Assembly (NCBI GenBank): GCA_963402885.1
Contig: OY727093.1
Location: forward strand, 10,055,501 to 10,119,500
Length of the DNA: 64,000 nt
Source: Antedon bifida
Lineage: Eukaryota; Echinodermata; Crinoidea; Comatulida; Antedonidae
Direction: 5' to 3'
Shown: piece by piece, positions 50,801 to 62,500 of the stretch
Numbering within the stretch: position 1 is the first letter of the stretch
Layout: each line of letters begins with the position of its first letter
The notes under the pieces: generated by a model
Databases searched by the model: none
The model's input: the letters and a program-made list of their open reading frames with translations, nothing else
What the model was told of the DNA's origin: nothing
Program-made: the position numbers and the translations under genes

Positions 50801-51724
50801 TGCCTCCAAGTGCTCTTCTTGGACAAGAGAATAAAGGTTTTTATCACCTAATGCAACAATTGCCAAGAGAGAGGATGCTAGTCGGATGTCTTGCTTTGGC
50901 ACATAGCGAATACATATTTGAACAAACTAGAGACTTTCTCAATAGTAATGGTAGTTTGTCTGAATCACAGGTAAGTAGGTGACACCTACAGTGACATCAC
51001 ATACGCGCTCATATGTCTCCACGTACCTTTTTCATGAAAGATTTTGAACGCTTTTGTCTGTTTAATTAACATTATTTTATTTGATTAATTTAGTGATATG
51101 TCAATAAAAAATATGCACACGATGGGAACATAATCCTCACTTCAATTTTTTAGGAAATACAGCACAAACTTGCAGAATTTAAAACAGACATTTGCGTTGG
51201 CCGAAGTTTTGCTGATCAATGTATTCAGTTGTTTCAAGAAGGTAGACTTAGTTCTTCTAGCGCCTCGATGCTCAAATATTGGTAAGAATAAACACAGTAA
51301 ATGTAGGCCTATATTTATAATGTGCAATATTACAACCAAAACGAGTGACAAACGCTGATCTTGTCTCAATTCATCATAGGGTACCGTACATTGTACATTT
51401 TTATTAAGGGTTATGAATGTAACACTGTATGAAGCATACTCGATCGTATGATCATATTCGTACATATTTCGGCTATATAAAGCTTATTATTGTTTTTTAT
51501 TTTGATGATAAGAACTAACCTTCCTAATTTATATTTACCGTAGGGCTACAGATCTTACTAACAGAATTGCGAGTGAGTGTTTGCAACTATACGGTGAAAG
51601 TGGTTGCATGGAAGAGAACAACGTAGGTCGTGCGTTTGTTTTTTCACGTGTTCAATCAATTTATGGAGGAAGCAACGAAATCATGAAAGAACTTATTGCG
51701 AGAGATATTGTATCGAATAAATAA
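47860..51724 (+). CDS. ACADL: long-chain acyl-CoA dehydrogenase, intact copy 2
   Basis: Predicted mitochondrial flavoenzyme of fatty-acid beta-oxidation. Exons 47860-47948, 48228-48371, 49077-49214, 49756-49920, 50119-50185, 50411-50575, 50767-50970, 51154-51281 and 51544-51724 sum to 1281 nt (426 residues; human ACADL is 430). The N-terminus MAALFRHISFSTKN is a plausible mitochondrial presequence. Family text includes QYGGIGADYKSSVILWEEQ, IAMTEPQAGSDIQG, DWILNGSKVFISNG, PPSALLGQENKGFY and YGGSNEIMKELIARDIV. The expected catalytic glutamate is E291 in LPRERM. Two FAD-contact motifs are altered: the usual RKAFGK stretch after the FEQTRDF helix is missing, and the GGWGYM motif reads GESGCM. Intron 4 uses a GC donor at 49921. 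Activity is therefore uncertain despite the intact frame. Confidence 0.9.
48481..48758. repeat. 139-bp tandem duplication in copy 2, intron 2
   Basis: Text starting AAATATGAATGATTATTAAA at 48481 recurs at 48620, both copies running to CCTCACCGTTTCAATAACCT. Copy 3 has one unit at the matching place (about 54410-54545). Confidence 0.85.
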
Positions 51725-53538
51725 ATAAAAACAACCAATAGAAGCAGTTTACAAATAAATCTATACTACACGGGGTATTAACTTTCATTATATAACACCT
51801 AAATAAATTCCTGTCATTTGATTGGATGATTGTGGGTCACATGGCGTGCAATAGTACGCACTATTAAACGATCGTTTAATAGTACTTTTTAAACATTTTT
51901 GTGTACGAAAAAAAAACGTTTCGCGGATGGAAAAAAAATCTGGTGTTCAAATTACTGTGAAATACAACAGCGCCACCTGTTGTCCTGCCTCTGTTTGTAA
52001 ACACCACCGCGAGATATGCAACAGCAGCAGATTTTTCTGTAGGATTTGGAGATATATATGTACTAATTTAATTTAACAAGGCATATAAATTAGCTTTAGA
52101 TCGTTTTTAGGATTTTAATTAATTAATTGGGACATCCCTACAAGACGTGGAATCATTGGAAAAACCATAATTAGCCTAGATAAATTCCAAATGTCTCTCG
52201 AAGTTTTGCGTTTCACCCAAGCTAGTATTAGGACTAGGTCTACACTAGGCGTTTTAGACTTGATAGGCCTAGGATTGATTGTTTGGTAGTTTGTTGACAT
52301 AATTAACACTAAAGTAGTTGTGTTTATAAAATCCATACTAAATATAACATTTAATATAATATTAAAAACCAAATTTTACTGTTTTAATAATGATGAATGA
52401 ATTAGGCCTCTTGGCTAGGGCTACCTTTTATTTAATTCAAATGACAGGAATCTATTTAGATGTTATATAAAACAAATAATGAATGTTTTATATTCGTGTA
52501 ATGGTACAAATAATGGCATTTGGTGAATGATGAAAGGTTAAATATCAACTCGGCGTTGCCTCGTTGATATATAACCTAATACTAATATATTTGCTATGAA
52601 ATTGGAAGAACATTATAAATATTAAATTCCTTGGGTACTGAAATTTTACTAAATTAAAAATAATTTGATACGTTGTCACTTCATTAGAATTTAATTATAT
52701 TTGGATCGTTAATGTGTATTTTATTTATCTTTATGTACTGGATATCTAAGGATGGATAAGCAAGCCTGTGAGCTACAGCGATTTTAATTGCTTTTGCTTA
52801 TCCTTGCCTTGCCTTAGATTTCCACCTGCCTTGTTTTTGTTACCTATGTTTTAAATGTATTTCGATTTTAAAGGCTAAATAAAGAATGAATGAACCTTTC
52901 ATCATTCACCTCATGCCATTATTTGTACCATTACACTCATAAACATTCATTATTTGTATAATAGTAGACCTATTGTATATGTATACCTATGTATGAAGCT
53001 ATTCTATGATATTGGTTCTCTGATCAATTGATCCTTAAATAAAGACATTGTAGATGTAAGTAATTTAGATTAGATTTTAATATTCTGAGGTGTTAGATGC
53101 AACTGGTCATTAGCGTTACACTGGTGTTCTTAGGAAATAAAAATGAATGCATCAAGTATTGATGAAATATTTCAAAAATCTATGTTTGCTAACTTAATCC
53201 AACAAATATGATATGATCCAAACAGATTAATTTGCATATTTCAGATGATCATTATTCGTAAAGTTTGTTTAAAAAAGAGTTTAATGGCTACGACTCTTTT
53301 TGTGATTTTTTAGTTCGCGACGACGACGACGTGGATGGAATTGAAATATCTATGTGTGTGTGGCGTTGAGGGTAGGCCTAGCATCTAGATAGTTATCAAA
53401 ATGTGCATCCAAGGTCAAAGTCAATGTCTGGGCTTAGATCTACAATAGATTATGTCTATAACATTATCCCGCTCGGGTATGTTCAAATAGTGAAGCACCG
53501 ACTATTTTATACTCATCTTCCGACAGCAAACTTCTAGA
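51725..53538. other. intergenic between copies 2 and 3
   Basis: Contains the inverted-repeat element at 51788-52470, an inverted duplication of flank text (52471-52536 against 52892-52960), a retroelement-like tail near 52740-52893 ending AATAAAGAATGAATGAA, the shared 3' flank with AATAAA at 53038-53043, and the shared 5' flank of copy 3. No exon supported. Confidence 0.5.
51788..52470. mobile_element. 683-bp element with about 35-bp terminal inverted repeats
   Basis: TTATATAACACCTAAATAAA at the left and the inverted match TCTATTTAGATGTTATATAA at the right bound the element; the symmetry extends inward through TTCCTGTCATTTGA. Copy 1 has no element at the matching place (46937). No coding capacity; no clear target duplication. 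Confidence 0.65.
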
Positions 53539-56500
53539 ATGGCGGCTCTCTTTAGAAATATAAGTTTTTCGATTAAAAACGACAATTCGAAATGTTGGAA
53601 TGCCCAAAAGTTCAGCAGTTTCAAAAGGTAGGTCCAATACATTATTGTATATTTGAATGTTTATTCACAATTACAATACAATTTCAATTATTACAATTTT
53701 ACAACAACAACACTCAACAGTACACCAAAAAAAAGCAAGTGCTTGTCAGTTTGGTAACTATTATTTAAATGCATCTACATGTACATACATACAACATACA
53801 ACAACAATTATGTACAAAAAAAAGTAAAAACATTGGTCGCTCCCTTGTGGTTCAACAAATAGTTGAAACAGACCTAGGCAATTTCAACGTCGGAAAATTC
53901 CGGACGTCTCCGACAAAAAAAATAAAATTATTTATTTCATTCATTTCGTCTTTTAAATAAAAATTACAAGGTAGCCTACACAATCATTTGGATGACATGG
54001 ATGGACACGTAATAAAACAATCGATAAACCGCAATATTAATTCCAAATGAGGAGAAGAATAACGCCATGAACTTGAAGCTGTACAATGACAAAAATGTAA
54101 GTTATGCTTATTAATCATTATTAATATGTATTATATCATGGCATTAACATTATATTTTATTGTAGAAACTACACCAGCTACAGACCAGTCACTTCGTGTA
54201 CTCCTCGTCTCACAGACTTCAATACTCGAGCGATTTTTAACGAAGAACATGACAACTTCCGCAAAAAAGCTCGGGAGTTTTTTAATAGTCTTGTTGCTAA
54301 TCAAAGAAGGTAATAAAATAACGAAATGGGGCTGAACGCTCAACCCCTAGTATTTTATATATATAAAGGCCAAAGTATAATAATGATTCATTGTTATTAA
54401 AAGATTTTAAATATGAATGATTATTAAAATAGTGGTTTACCACAAAATAAGAAAAAAAGTACGGTTAAAAAGAAGAACTGAGTCTATAAAAAGCGTGATA
54501 AAGAAGATTTGATTTTGTTTCCTCACCGTTTCAATAACCTTTCCCCTTTTTAGTTTAGTCTTTCAAATTTGAGTAAAACCCTCACTAATGTAACATTAGA
54601 TAAGCTTAACGTTAGGATAATTAGACAGTTATCTAGTTTAGATAATGAAGGCCCAGACTTTGTACGATGTGTCTTTGATAAATGAAAGTGTTTTGACCTA
54701 TGGTTGTAGCCCTGGGCTTCACAATGAAATAATTTGTAATAAAATGAATTTACTTCAGCAATTAATTGTTGAACTGTATTTCATAATTTGCAGTAAATTG
54801 AGCTTCTAAACGTAATTGTGGGTTACCGTATATTTGATGTATAGATTAACAATTTGTTCGTATTTTCTTTTCTTCTGCAATTTCACCTTTCCTCCTTAAT
54901 ACTATATTACTTACTTTTCGTCTTTAGTTATACAGTACACAGTATGTTTTGTCTAGTTCCATTGTGGCATTATTGTCTAGCCTGAACAAATCTAACTAAC
55001 CCTCACAATGGCCTAATGCGAACTTGTAATTATTCATGAATCTTTTAGATGGGAATTACAAGGAATGACTGACACCGATGTTTGGCGACAAGTTGGTGAC
55101 GCTGGTCTGCTATGTGTGACTGCTCCAAAGCAATACGGTGGCATTGGTGCTGATTACAAGTCTTCCGTTATTCTATGGGAAGAACAGTAATGTTAATTTC
55201 TTTCCTTTTTTGTGCACAAATTTGCTCACCAAATTTATTAAAACTAAAATAACCACTTATATTCTACCGCTTCAGCATTTGGTCGGACACATGCAAGGTT
55301 GTCGCTTGACGAATAACGTGTTCAGAATTAATCACACTCCTATATCATAAGAGAACATATGAAAAAACGAATGAGGGACATCTTTTGACTCACGGTCAAC
55401 CCATATTCAGCCGAATTATTAAAGAAACACTTTATTGGGCCCCGAATGTGTCTAATTAATGGGGTTTATTACTCACTATACTTTTGTTCAGTTGGTCATC
55501 TAATATCTTGATTAACACCAAACGATAAACATGGATTTTGTCTAATAATAGGGCTAATTCACCTTCTTTAAATCGTAATTTCCGTGACGTCATCATCATC
55601 ATCATCATCATTATCATCACCATAATAGTCTAGTCTACTGAAAAGAGTGGGATAGAATATAGTACCGTACCTGTTTTTGTGAACACATACAACGTTTTTT
55701 TTTATTAGAATCTACAAAAATGGCGTGGGTTCATGTTTCCCCTTACATAGTGATATTGTAGGAACGTATATCTCAGATTTAGGAACCAAAGAACAAAAGG
55801 AAAGAATCCTGCCAAAAATGGTATCGGGTGAAATGATAGGGTGCATAGCAATGACCGAACCTCAAGCTGGCAGGCAAGTCTTTATTATACTTTATAAAGT
55901 TCTATATTCCAATATTTAACACTTAAATAACTCATTCAGCTTACTTTCACTGAATTTACCGGCATTAATCATGGCAGTAATAATAAATCATAAAGTGAAT
56001 AGCTGAATAGCAATGCAGTATAATTATTAGTATTGTTGTTGATAATGATGATGACGATGATCTTTATTTTAATTGCACAGCGATATACAAGGGATTAGAA
56101 CGAGTGCTGTTAAAGATGGAAATGACTGGATTTTGAATGGTAGTAAGGTAAAATAAGCCCTGTCTATGTCGTTGTACTCCTATGCATAATTTTATTATTG
56201 ACAACCTCTATTGAAATTACAAGATCTATGGTAACCTGCACCCGAGGTTTAAACATGGAAGATTTGTATCCGAAATGAAATAAAAGATTGAATTGAATTG
56301 TTACAATTTCGCTTATGTGTGATATTCGCATCAACTCTTAATAAAGTCAGTATTAACGTTTACTGAAATCAATTTGTTAAGGTTTTCATCACGAATGGAT
56401 ATCTAGCGGACCTGTGCATCGCAGTTGCCATAACGGATCCAAAGGCAAAGAGTTTGGCGCAGGGGATTAGTCTATTCTTGGTTGAAAGAGGAATGGAAGG

Positions 56501-59092
56501 CTACACACAAGGGCAGCCTTTACAGAAAATTGGACAAAAAGCTATAGTAAGTAACACTGCTTTTGCATGAGCTGGTTATTATAACATCAGAATTATTTAG
56601 GGGAGTTTTCCCTTAAAGTTGTCTATCCCCTACTTACAGGCCGTATGTGCATTCGTTTCGAGAATAGAGTATCTATTGTAGTTCTGTTGTCATGGTCCTA
56701 TATAATTATTAGAGTATAGAGACTGGTATATAAAGAAAACAATCACACTGTTTACTACAATTATTAATAGCAGTGTTTGTTAATTTTTTTCTTTTAAAGG
56801 ACACATGCGAATTATTTTTTGACGATGTTCGACTGCCCCCCAGTGCTCTTCTTGGACAAGAGAATAAAGGGTTTTATCACCTAATGCAACAGTTGCCAAG
56901 AGAGAGGATTCTAGTTGGATGTCTTGCTTTGGCACATAGCGAATACATATTTGAACAAACTAGAGACTTTCTCAATAGTAATGGTAGTTTGTCTGAATCA
57001 CAGGTAAGTGGGTGACACCTTCAATGACATCATTTATCAAACAAATTTATTTTTAATGATTGCTTGCACTTATATCGTACACGTAGTCAGAGAATACACT
57101 GATTGAACCATCATGGACAAATACACAAGGTAAATGAACTTTTGTATATCGATCAACCAAATTATGGAACAAACTTTCAATTGAAACAAAAACAAACTGT
57201 AAATCTGTGACACTTTCAACTTTAAAAAAAAAATCCAAAATATTACTGATGAAGTATCCTTTACCTTGAATTATTTCCATTAAAAAAAGTATATACTGTA
57301 TGTTTTGTAGATAGTTACCTTTTTGTAAATGTATGTGTAATAATGTAAATTACTTTGTTAGTTGTCTTTGAGTTATTGTTATTATATTGTTAATGTTTCT
57401 CTACTGAACCACTTTGGAAATCAATGCTTTAGCACTGTAAGTGTCATTCAGTATAAAGACAGAATAAATAAATAAATGAATCACATACGCGCTCACCTAT
57501 CTCCATGTACCTTCCCTGGAACGGTTTTGAACGCTTGTGTCTCTCATTTTATTCAGTTGACAACCAACAGCGATGAAACCGCCACTAACAGGTTGAATCT
57601 AAACATAATAAACTATAAAAATACATTCAAATAAGCAACAATAACATAAACAAAGATCGCAACATTTTACCCTTAAATACATTTAAACTATCATAAAATA
57701 AATCAATATCCAAACAAGTAACAAGTAACCTATTAAATGTGTTAGGTACCGCTGAAAATACCTCGCTTTGTGCATTCAACACGACCACATGGAACGTGAA
57801 GCAAACACTTGCTGCGAGTACGAGTTGGTATATTCAACTTAAACAAAGCAACAAGAGGACAATCATAAACAGAATTGAATGATTATAAAAAAACCACATC
57901 AAAAACAATTCTACGATTTTCAAGAGAAATAAGAGAAGCATAATAATTAGGACAAGTGCGAGTAAGGAATCTAATAAATTTGTTCTGAACATTAGAAATA
58001 CGCTGAGATTGTGTAGATTAAGATGATTTTATTTTATTAAATTAGTGATATGTCAATAAACAAAATATTCACACGATGGGAACATAATCCTCACTTCAAT
58101 TTTTTAGGAGCTACAGCACAAACTTGCAGAAATAAAAACAAACATTTGCGTTGGCCGAAGTTTTGCTGATCAATGTATTCAGTTGTTTCAAGAAGGAATT
58201 ATAGTTGCCTTGACTAGATCATGATTGATTGATGGATTAATAGAAATGTAAAATCAATTTTTCTCTTTAATGTCTATTTTAGGAAATACAGCACAAACTT
58301 GCTGAATTTAAAACAGACATTTGCGTTGGACGAAGTTTTGCTGATCAATGTATTCAGTTGTTTCAAGAAGGCAGACTTGGTTCTTCTAGCGCTTCGATGC
58401 TCAAGTATTGGTAAGAATAAACACAGTAAATGTAGGCCTATATTTATAATGTGCAATATTACAACCAAAACGAGTGACAAACGCTGATCTTGTCTCAATT
58501 CATCATATATTGCAACAACATAGCCGTCTGCTTTTCATACAAACGGCAATACAATTTTTATTTATATAATGGGAGGCTTATACACAGTAAAATTTATATT
58601 GCGTTAAACAATATCATACAAAATGATGTAAATATAAAAAGCTATCCGATGTAAATAATACAGATGGGAGATAAAGATTACTGTATGTGGCCAAAGATGG
58701 TGACGATTCATACGACCTTTGATGGTCACATCGCGCTATCGTTGGTCACCAAAAAGTTAAAATCCATTTCTTTTTATTAAGGGTTATGAATGTAACACTG
58801 TATGAAGCATACTCGATCGTATGATCATATTCATATTTCGGCTATATAAAGCTTATTATTGTTTTTTTATTTTGATGATAATTAGAACTTCCTAATTTAT
58901 ATTTACCGTAGGGCTACAGATCTTACTAACAGAATTGCGAGTGAGTGTTTGCAACTATACGGTGAAAGTGGTTGCATGGAAGAGAACGACGTAGGACGTG
59001 CGTTTGTTTTTTCACGTGTTCAATCAATTTATGGAGGAAGCAACGAAATCATGAAAGAACTTATTGCGAGAGATATTGTATCGAAAAAATGA
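53539..59092 (+). CDS. ACADL: long-chain acyl-CoA dehydrogenase, intact copy 3
   Basis: Same nine-exon structure and 426 codons as copy 2: 53539-53627, 54166-54309, 55049-55186, 55709-55873, 56081-56147, 56382-56546, 56800-57003, 58283-58410 and 58912-59092. The protein differs from copy 2 at only scattered sites (for example VFITNG for VFISNG, GSCFPL for GSFFPL, and a final SKK for SNK). It keeps the catalytic-position glutamate in LPRERI and shares the missing RKAFG stretch and the GESGCM motif. Intron 4 again uses a GC donor (55874). The gene is longer because intron 7 took up two retroelement segments and a duplicated, truncated exon 8. Introns as well as exons match copy 2 closely, so the duplication is recent or conversion has occurred. 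Confidence 0.9.
53645..53860. mobile_element. insertion of about 200 bp in copy 3, intron 1
   Basis: Copy 2 reads straight through this point, while copy 3 carries extra AT-rich text with AACAACAACAC and GGTCGCTCCCTTGTGGTT. Probably a retroelement 3' fragment in minus orientation. Ends are approximate. Confidence 0.45.
57035..57485 (+). mobile_element. retroelement 3' fragment with AATAAATAAATAAATGAA tail, copy 3 intron 7
   Basis: Absent from copy 2, where GACATCACATACGCG is continuous. In copy 3 this text is split, and the insert ends in a short A-rich tandem tail next to ATCACATACG; ATCA appears on both sides as a possible target duplication. Family not determined. Confidence 0.6.
57551..58030 (-). 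mobile_element. LINE reverse-transcriptase 3' fragment (CR1/jockey-like)
   Basis: The minus strand reads, with stops and shifts, NKFIRFLTRTCPNYY, then FDVVFL, CPLVALFKLNIPTRTRSK and LLHVPCGRVECTKRGIFSG. This resembles the C-terminal tail found after the reverse transcriptase of CR1/jockey-type LINEs. Absent from copy 2. Dead fragment. Confidence 0.6.
58108..58197 (+). pseudogene. duplicated, truncated exon 8 of copy 3
   Basis: An acceptor (TTTTTTAG) is followed by QHKLAEIKTNICVGRSFADQ-type coding text that matches true exon 8 (58283-58410) for about 85 bases, then breaks off after CAAGAAGG and runs to a stop with no donor. Its upstream flank matches the flank of copy 2 exon 8, whereas the true exon 8 here has a copy 1-like flank (TTTAATGTCTATTT). 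Confidence 0.8.
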
Positions 59093-59505
59093 ATAAGAAT
59101 TGATATAATGATAACCCGTAGCAGGTAAATTATGAATAGGCCTACACACATATTCTGATGGTGCTAGCTGAAACCCGTCATTAACATTACATTACACTAC
59201 TGTATGGAAATGAATGCTTATCAAGTATTGATGAAATATTAGGTCTAAAATTAACCAAACAAATATGAGCCCACAGGTGATATAGATTAATTTGCATAAT
59301 GGATTGTGATTCGTAGTTGTTTAATAAAAAATCAAAACGCCCGCTGGTGGCGCTACGTAAAATATTTTTTGTTGTGAGTTTTTTGTTTGCGAGTGCGATC
59401 GACGTGTAAAGGGTAGGCCTCCTCTAGGCTAGCATAATAGTATTTACCAAATTTGTGCCTCACTAACCTGTAGCGTTGACTAAAAATGAGTTTTTGAATT
59501 TTTAA
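59093..59505. other. intergenic between copy 3 and mannosidase II
   Basis: A gap of 413 bases. No exon is seen. It must contain the 3' end of copy 3 and the promoter and leader of the mannosidase gene. Confidence 0.4.
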
Positions 59506-62500
59506 ATGAACTTTTATAAACGAAATATGAAGAAGTACTATGCTGTGTTCGGTTCTCTCATATTTTGTGTTGGATTTCTTTCCATTTACATGATGCTAGA
59601 CCAGACCTCGCTAGACACATTTGGCGGTGGAGCCATGTCTCAGGTAGGACGTACTTATAGGCCTAGCCCTAGAACACATTTTGTTTGCTAGTACTAGGGC
59701 CTATGCCTAGTAGTAGGCTAGTACTACTAGCCGGATGATCCCTACTAGCCTACTTACTAAGTAGGCCTAGCCTATGAAATCATATATTTATTATTACTGT
59801 GTGCTAAATAAACCATCCATCATAGGCCTAGGCTAGCTAGGCCTAGGATAGGCTTCATTAATTTAAAGTAATGTCAAAAGAGTGTGTGGGCCCATGATGG
59901 CCCTTTGCTGGACTATTATTTATGGTATATATAGCCTAGGCTACACCTAGTTTGGAAAAATGTTTTTGTAATTGTTAACAAATTAATAACAAAAAAGACC
60001 TTTTCTTTCAGAGAGAAATAAATGAGATTGGTGCTAAAATTAGTGATTTAGAATTCAGTTTGTCACGTCACAAAGATAGCATAAAAAATCTACGAGATGC
60101 ATTGCGTGCCCTTGCGAAGGGTGACGATACATTCCAGGTGGATACTTTAGACCTAGGTGGCATTGACAATGTTCCAGTTAAGTTTACCAATCAGGCAGTG
60201 AAAGTCGATACTTACAGAAAAACAGAGAGAAAGCAGATAGACGTGAAGAAGCCAATTGATATTGATTATGGTGTAATGGATAAAGGTGATACGATCTATG
60301 CTCAAGTTGATAAAAATGAATGCACCTTTGCCAAAACGCCAAGTGGTAATACTGCAAACATCCAGGTAAAATAGAGTTAATCAGCATTATTAGACAGCTT
60401 TTGATTCGTGCCAACCTACTGTACGACCTATGCATATTGAGTCATTGGTTGGAAATTAAAAAAAAAATTCAACTGTGTTGAGCAATCAAGTGAGAACGCA
60501 AGTCCCAATGTCTCTACAATAAATTGACATGCTGTAAATAGGTCATAAGGTCATTGAAAATCAAAAGCTCTCTTATCATATGGGTTTGCAAAAAAAACCA
60601 AAAATTGTAATACAGTAATGCACTTGTCAATTGTATGACCCACTATACGACCCCCGGGAGAGGTGCGTCATTTGTCCGATGTGTGTCATACCTTTGAATA
60701 CCATGACACACCCGTGCGTCAAAAATGTGACTTACCTTTAGGTGACCATGACGCACCCATTTTGACGCACTGTGACCATGTTGTTTATGATATGGTGGGT
60801 GGTAAAGTGACGGACATTGACACACCTTGTTCATTGATGTGACGTACCTTCTAGGTTTTTTGACGCACCCTTGCGTCAGTAATTATATGTAAATGACGCA
60901 CCCATGACGCACCTCTCCCGGGGGTCGTATAGTGGGTCATACAATTGATAAGTGCATAATTGATTATCTATGGGTGTTAATTTCCAATATAATCTATAGT
61001 TTGAATTAAAATTGAATTGAATCCTAATTTTGTTATTTACACTTTAATTTACCTCAGATGCTGTCAATGCAGATCAATTAGCTGTAGTACCTTTTTACCT
61101 AATTGAATTACATTTTTTATTCTGATTTTGTTTTAGATGTTGGATGTGTTTGATAAAATTTCTTTTGACAACCCAAATGGAGGTGTTTGGAAGCAAGGCT
61201 TTGACATCAAGTATGATGAAAAGCATTGGAATGATGAACCGTTGAAAGTTTTTATTGTTCCACATTCTCACAATGATCCGGGTGAGTAAAGTGAGTGAGT
61301 GGCCGAGTGGTTAAGACAGTGGGACCGTAATTACGTAGCCATAACATCGGCAAGGGTTTGAGGCTCACTTGCTCCATGGTTCTGGTGGTAGAGTCTTCTC
61401 GGATTAAGACTATAAACTGTAGGTCCAGTGTTCACATCTAGCTCATGTGCACTTTAAAGAACCAAGTACATCTTTTGAGGCGAGTAGGGGGTTACCCCGC
61501 TGTACTAGTACATCACAGCCACTGATCATAACTGGCCCTCTGGGAGACCAGTCTTTGACTGAAGAGGTCGCCCAGTATAAATAAAATATTTCAATCAAAT
61601 ATTTCAAAGATATACCAACAATTATCCCCTATGAAAGCTATTGTAGGGAATATTTCACAATACAAACATCTGTTTTGATAACCATACTGTACATGATGAA
61701 AGAGTGTGCTAGTGAAGGGACTTTTTATTCTTGGAATTGCATATGGTTATAATGGCAATTTCATTTAACAAAAATTGTTAGATTATACATAAAAGGAATT
61801 ATTAAAACAATATAAGTACTATAATATAAAAAAAATGGAAATTCAAATGCTTGTAAAAAATACCCCATTACTGTACATATAATGAATCGCAAAGTTGATT
61901 CAACATTAATTAAATTTAAAATATTGTATGTGAATTGTTTAAAAAGGATAAATCTAATTAAAATTATATTATTGCATCATATTTATATATATTTTTCATT
62001 GATTAGGTTGGATTAAAACACTGGATAAATATTTTCAAGACCAGACAGTGCATATACTTGATAACATGGTTGTAAAGTTACAGGAAAACCCTAAAATGAC
62101 GTTTATGTGGTCAGAGATCTCATACCTATCTATGTGGTGGAAGAGAATTGATGAACAAAAGAAAGATATTACACGACGGTAAACATGTTTTACAGATATG
62201 CGTTCCTCCATATGTTTGATTAAGCATTCTGTATAGTATAACCTGCAACTTGATTTAAAGCCTGTTTTGCATTAGGCAAATTTATTCGCGCAAAGCACTG
62301 ACTAGTATTAATATTTTATCTACTTTTTACGTTATGTGAACAATAGTTCAACCCATTGAATGTTTAAATGGCACGAATATATTTGCTAGTGGAAACCAGG
62401 CTTTAAGTTATAACCACTGAAAATATTTAATACATAATGCGACATATATTTTTCATGATGATCAGACCGCTGTGGACACCTTTTCAACAACAGTCTTTTC

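Noticed and set aside
60643-60834. Minus-strand open frame of 63 codons
   Set aside because: Lies wholly in the PIF/Harbinger-like MITE; composition follows its GACGCACC repeats.
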